A stretch of DNA of 64,000 bases from Cercospora beticola (Eukaryota > Ascomycota > Dothideomycetes > Mycosphaerellales > Mycosphaerellaceae), in assembly GCF_033473495.1 (NCBI RefSeq), contig NC_088939.1, positions 2,914,001-2,978,000 of the forward strand, in the 5' to 3' direction. Positions 62,975 to 64,000 of this stretch are shown here, one piece after another. The translations under genes and the position numbers were made by a program. The notes under the pieces were generated by a model. The model searched no databases. It was not told the DNA's origin and saw only the letters and a list, made by a program, of their open reading frames with translations. Position 1 is the first letter of the stretch; each line of letters starts with the position of its first letter.

Positions 62975-64000
62975 CTACAATTTTGACTTGCCGGACTCTG
63001 ATGGGGCTTTGACCTCGACTAGGAGTTTGCCAGTATTCACGCCCTCGTACAGCGCTCTCAAAGCTTCCGGCATCTTCTCGATACCACCTTTGATGATGGT
63101 CTCCTGCCTCTTAATCTTCCCTTCCGCGACCCACTGCGCCAACTCCCTCTTCGCCTGAGGGTACTGCTTCTCATAATCAAAGACCACGAATCCCTCCATC
63201 CTGATCCTCATGCTGACGATCATCAGGTAGTTCTTCGGGCCTTGGGGGTTCTTCGTGTTGTATTGTGAGATGCCGCCACACATCACAAAACGAGAGTGCT
63301 CTTTTGCCCTTGAAAGTGCCAAGTCCAGTACCTCACCGCCGACATTGTCGAAGTAGACATCGATAAGCTGCTTCGTTGACGCGCGGAACTTCTTGGCAAA
63401 GTCCTTGTCTTTGTAATTCAAGGCTTCATCAAACCCAAGTTCTTCCACAAGCCACTTGCACTTCGAATCCGAGCCGGCAATGCCAAGGACTTTCGCACCC
63501 TTAAGTTTGGCGATTTGGCCCACGACGCTACCTGTTGCGCCGGCAGCTCCAGAAACAACGACGAAATCTCCAGCCTTCACTTTTCCAACATCGATGATGC
63601 CGAAGTAAGCTGTCAAGCCTGGCATGCCCAAAGTTGCTAACGTGTCGGTCATTCTACCATTCGTAGGCAGATCCAGCTTCTCGACTTCTTTCTCGCGCAG
63701 GACCGCCAGTTCAGTCCACCCGGATCCAGCGTAGACGACTTCTCCAACACTGAATTTGGACGATTTACTTGCGACAACAGTTCCAACACCCACACCACGC
63801 ATTACTGCATCAATCTTGACAGGTGGTATATAGCTGCGAGTTGGCGCCAGCCATCCACGCACGGTTGAAGCTGTCAGTGAGAGGGACAATAATGTTTGAC
63901 GCGAGGCTTTGCAGAATGAAGTCGTTCTTGCGGCTACACTTACTGGCTGGGTCGAGGGAAAGATAATTAGGCTGGAAAAGCACTTGTCCATCTTTCAGCG
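62975..64000 (-). CDS. medium-chain NADP-dependent oxidoreductase (PTGR/curcumin-reductase type), 5' end missing
   Basis: Partial at the right edge. Exons visible: from the window end to 63944 (LKDGQVLFQPNYLSLDPA) and 63870-62975. The join restores VRGWLAPTRSYIPPVKIDAV. The Rossmann motif VVVSGAAGATGSVVGQIAKL, then VLGIAGSDSKCKWLVEELGF and IDVYFDNVGGEVLDLALSRA, CGGISQYNTKNPQGPKNYLM and the C-terminal GVNTGKLLVEVK match zinc-free enone reductases (leukotriene B4 dehydrogenase/prostaglandin reductase, curcumin reductase). These reduce an alpha,beta-unsaturated ketone with NADPH. The Met at 63991 in the unspliced frame is not the start. It lies next to the serine hydrolase (convergent) beside the aminomuconate genes. 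Confidence 0.87.

Noticed and set aside
62503..63012. 169-codon plus frame overlapping the reductase 3' end
   Set aside because: No domain or signal; overlaps a conserved gene and lies between two convergent stops.
1..64000. Transposons, tRNA, rRNA and CRISPR arrays
   Set aside because: Looked for transposase or reverse-transcriptase motifs, long terminal repeats, tRNA B-box sequences (GGTTCGANTCC) and regular direct repeats; none seen.

Overview
The window is nuclear DNA of a filamentous ascomycete. Genes are dense and on both strands. Most introns are 45-75 nt with GTAAGT-like donors and CTAAC/CTGAC branch sites, and the proteins match fungal families (eL20, CCT3, INCENP, GRASP, NCS1 permease, fungal FAS1, GMC and GT25 proteins). 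Gene style and family content suggest a Dothideomycete, perhaps Mycosphaerellales; that placement is inference. I see no transposon, rRNA, tRNA or CRISPR array.

Layout. 1-7.7 kb: 5' part of a CSN12-like gene, ribosomal protein eL20, then an NCS1 nucleobase/hydantoin-type permease divergent from a hydantoinase/oxoprolinase-DUF917 fusion enzyme, a likely uptake-plus-hydrolysis pair with GATA-type sites between them. 7.9-13 kb: a small 2EXR-type gene followed by a decayed copy, a berberine-bridge-like flavoprotein and a mitochondrial acyl-CoA dehydrogenase. 13.4-21 kb: INCENP, a TLC-domain membrane protein and CCT3. 21.5-27 kb: two unrecognised proteins, a cyclase-family hydrolase and a Tgl2-like lipase whose nucleophile elbow is cut by three introns. 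27.4-38.2 kb: V-ATPase subunit G divergent from PET117, an unknown Lys-rich protein, GRASP, phosphoketolase and an Sds3-like chromatin protein. 39-47 kb: secreted GH3 glycosidase, GT25 glycosyltransferase and secreted GMC oxidoreductase. 48-54.6 kb: MYND protein, RRP7, a divergent protein-kinase-like gene and a secreted two-domain fasciclin.

55.4-60.4 kb is the most coherent metabolic block. It holds a RidA-family 2-aminomuconate-deaminase-like protein, a 2-aminomuconic-semialdehyde-dehydrogenase-like ALDH, an ACMSD-like decarboxylase and, divergently, 3-hydroxyanthranilate 3,4-dioxygenase. In order these could take 3-hydroxyanthranilate to 4-oxalocrotonate, i.e. catabolic use of the tryptophan/kynurenine ring rather than NAD synthesis. 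A serine beta-lactamase-like hydrolase and a medium-chain reductase (running off the right edge) lie next to it and may or may not belong.

Exon structures were worked out by eye from splice signals and family alignment from memory. They are predictions without transcript support.
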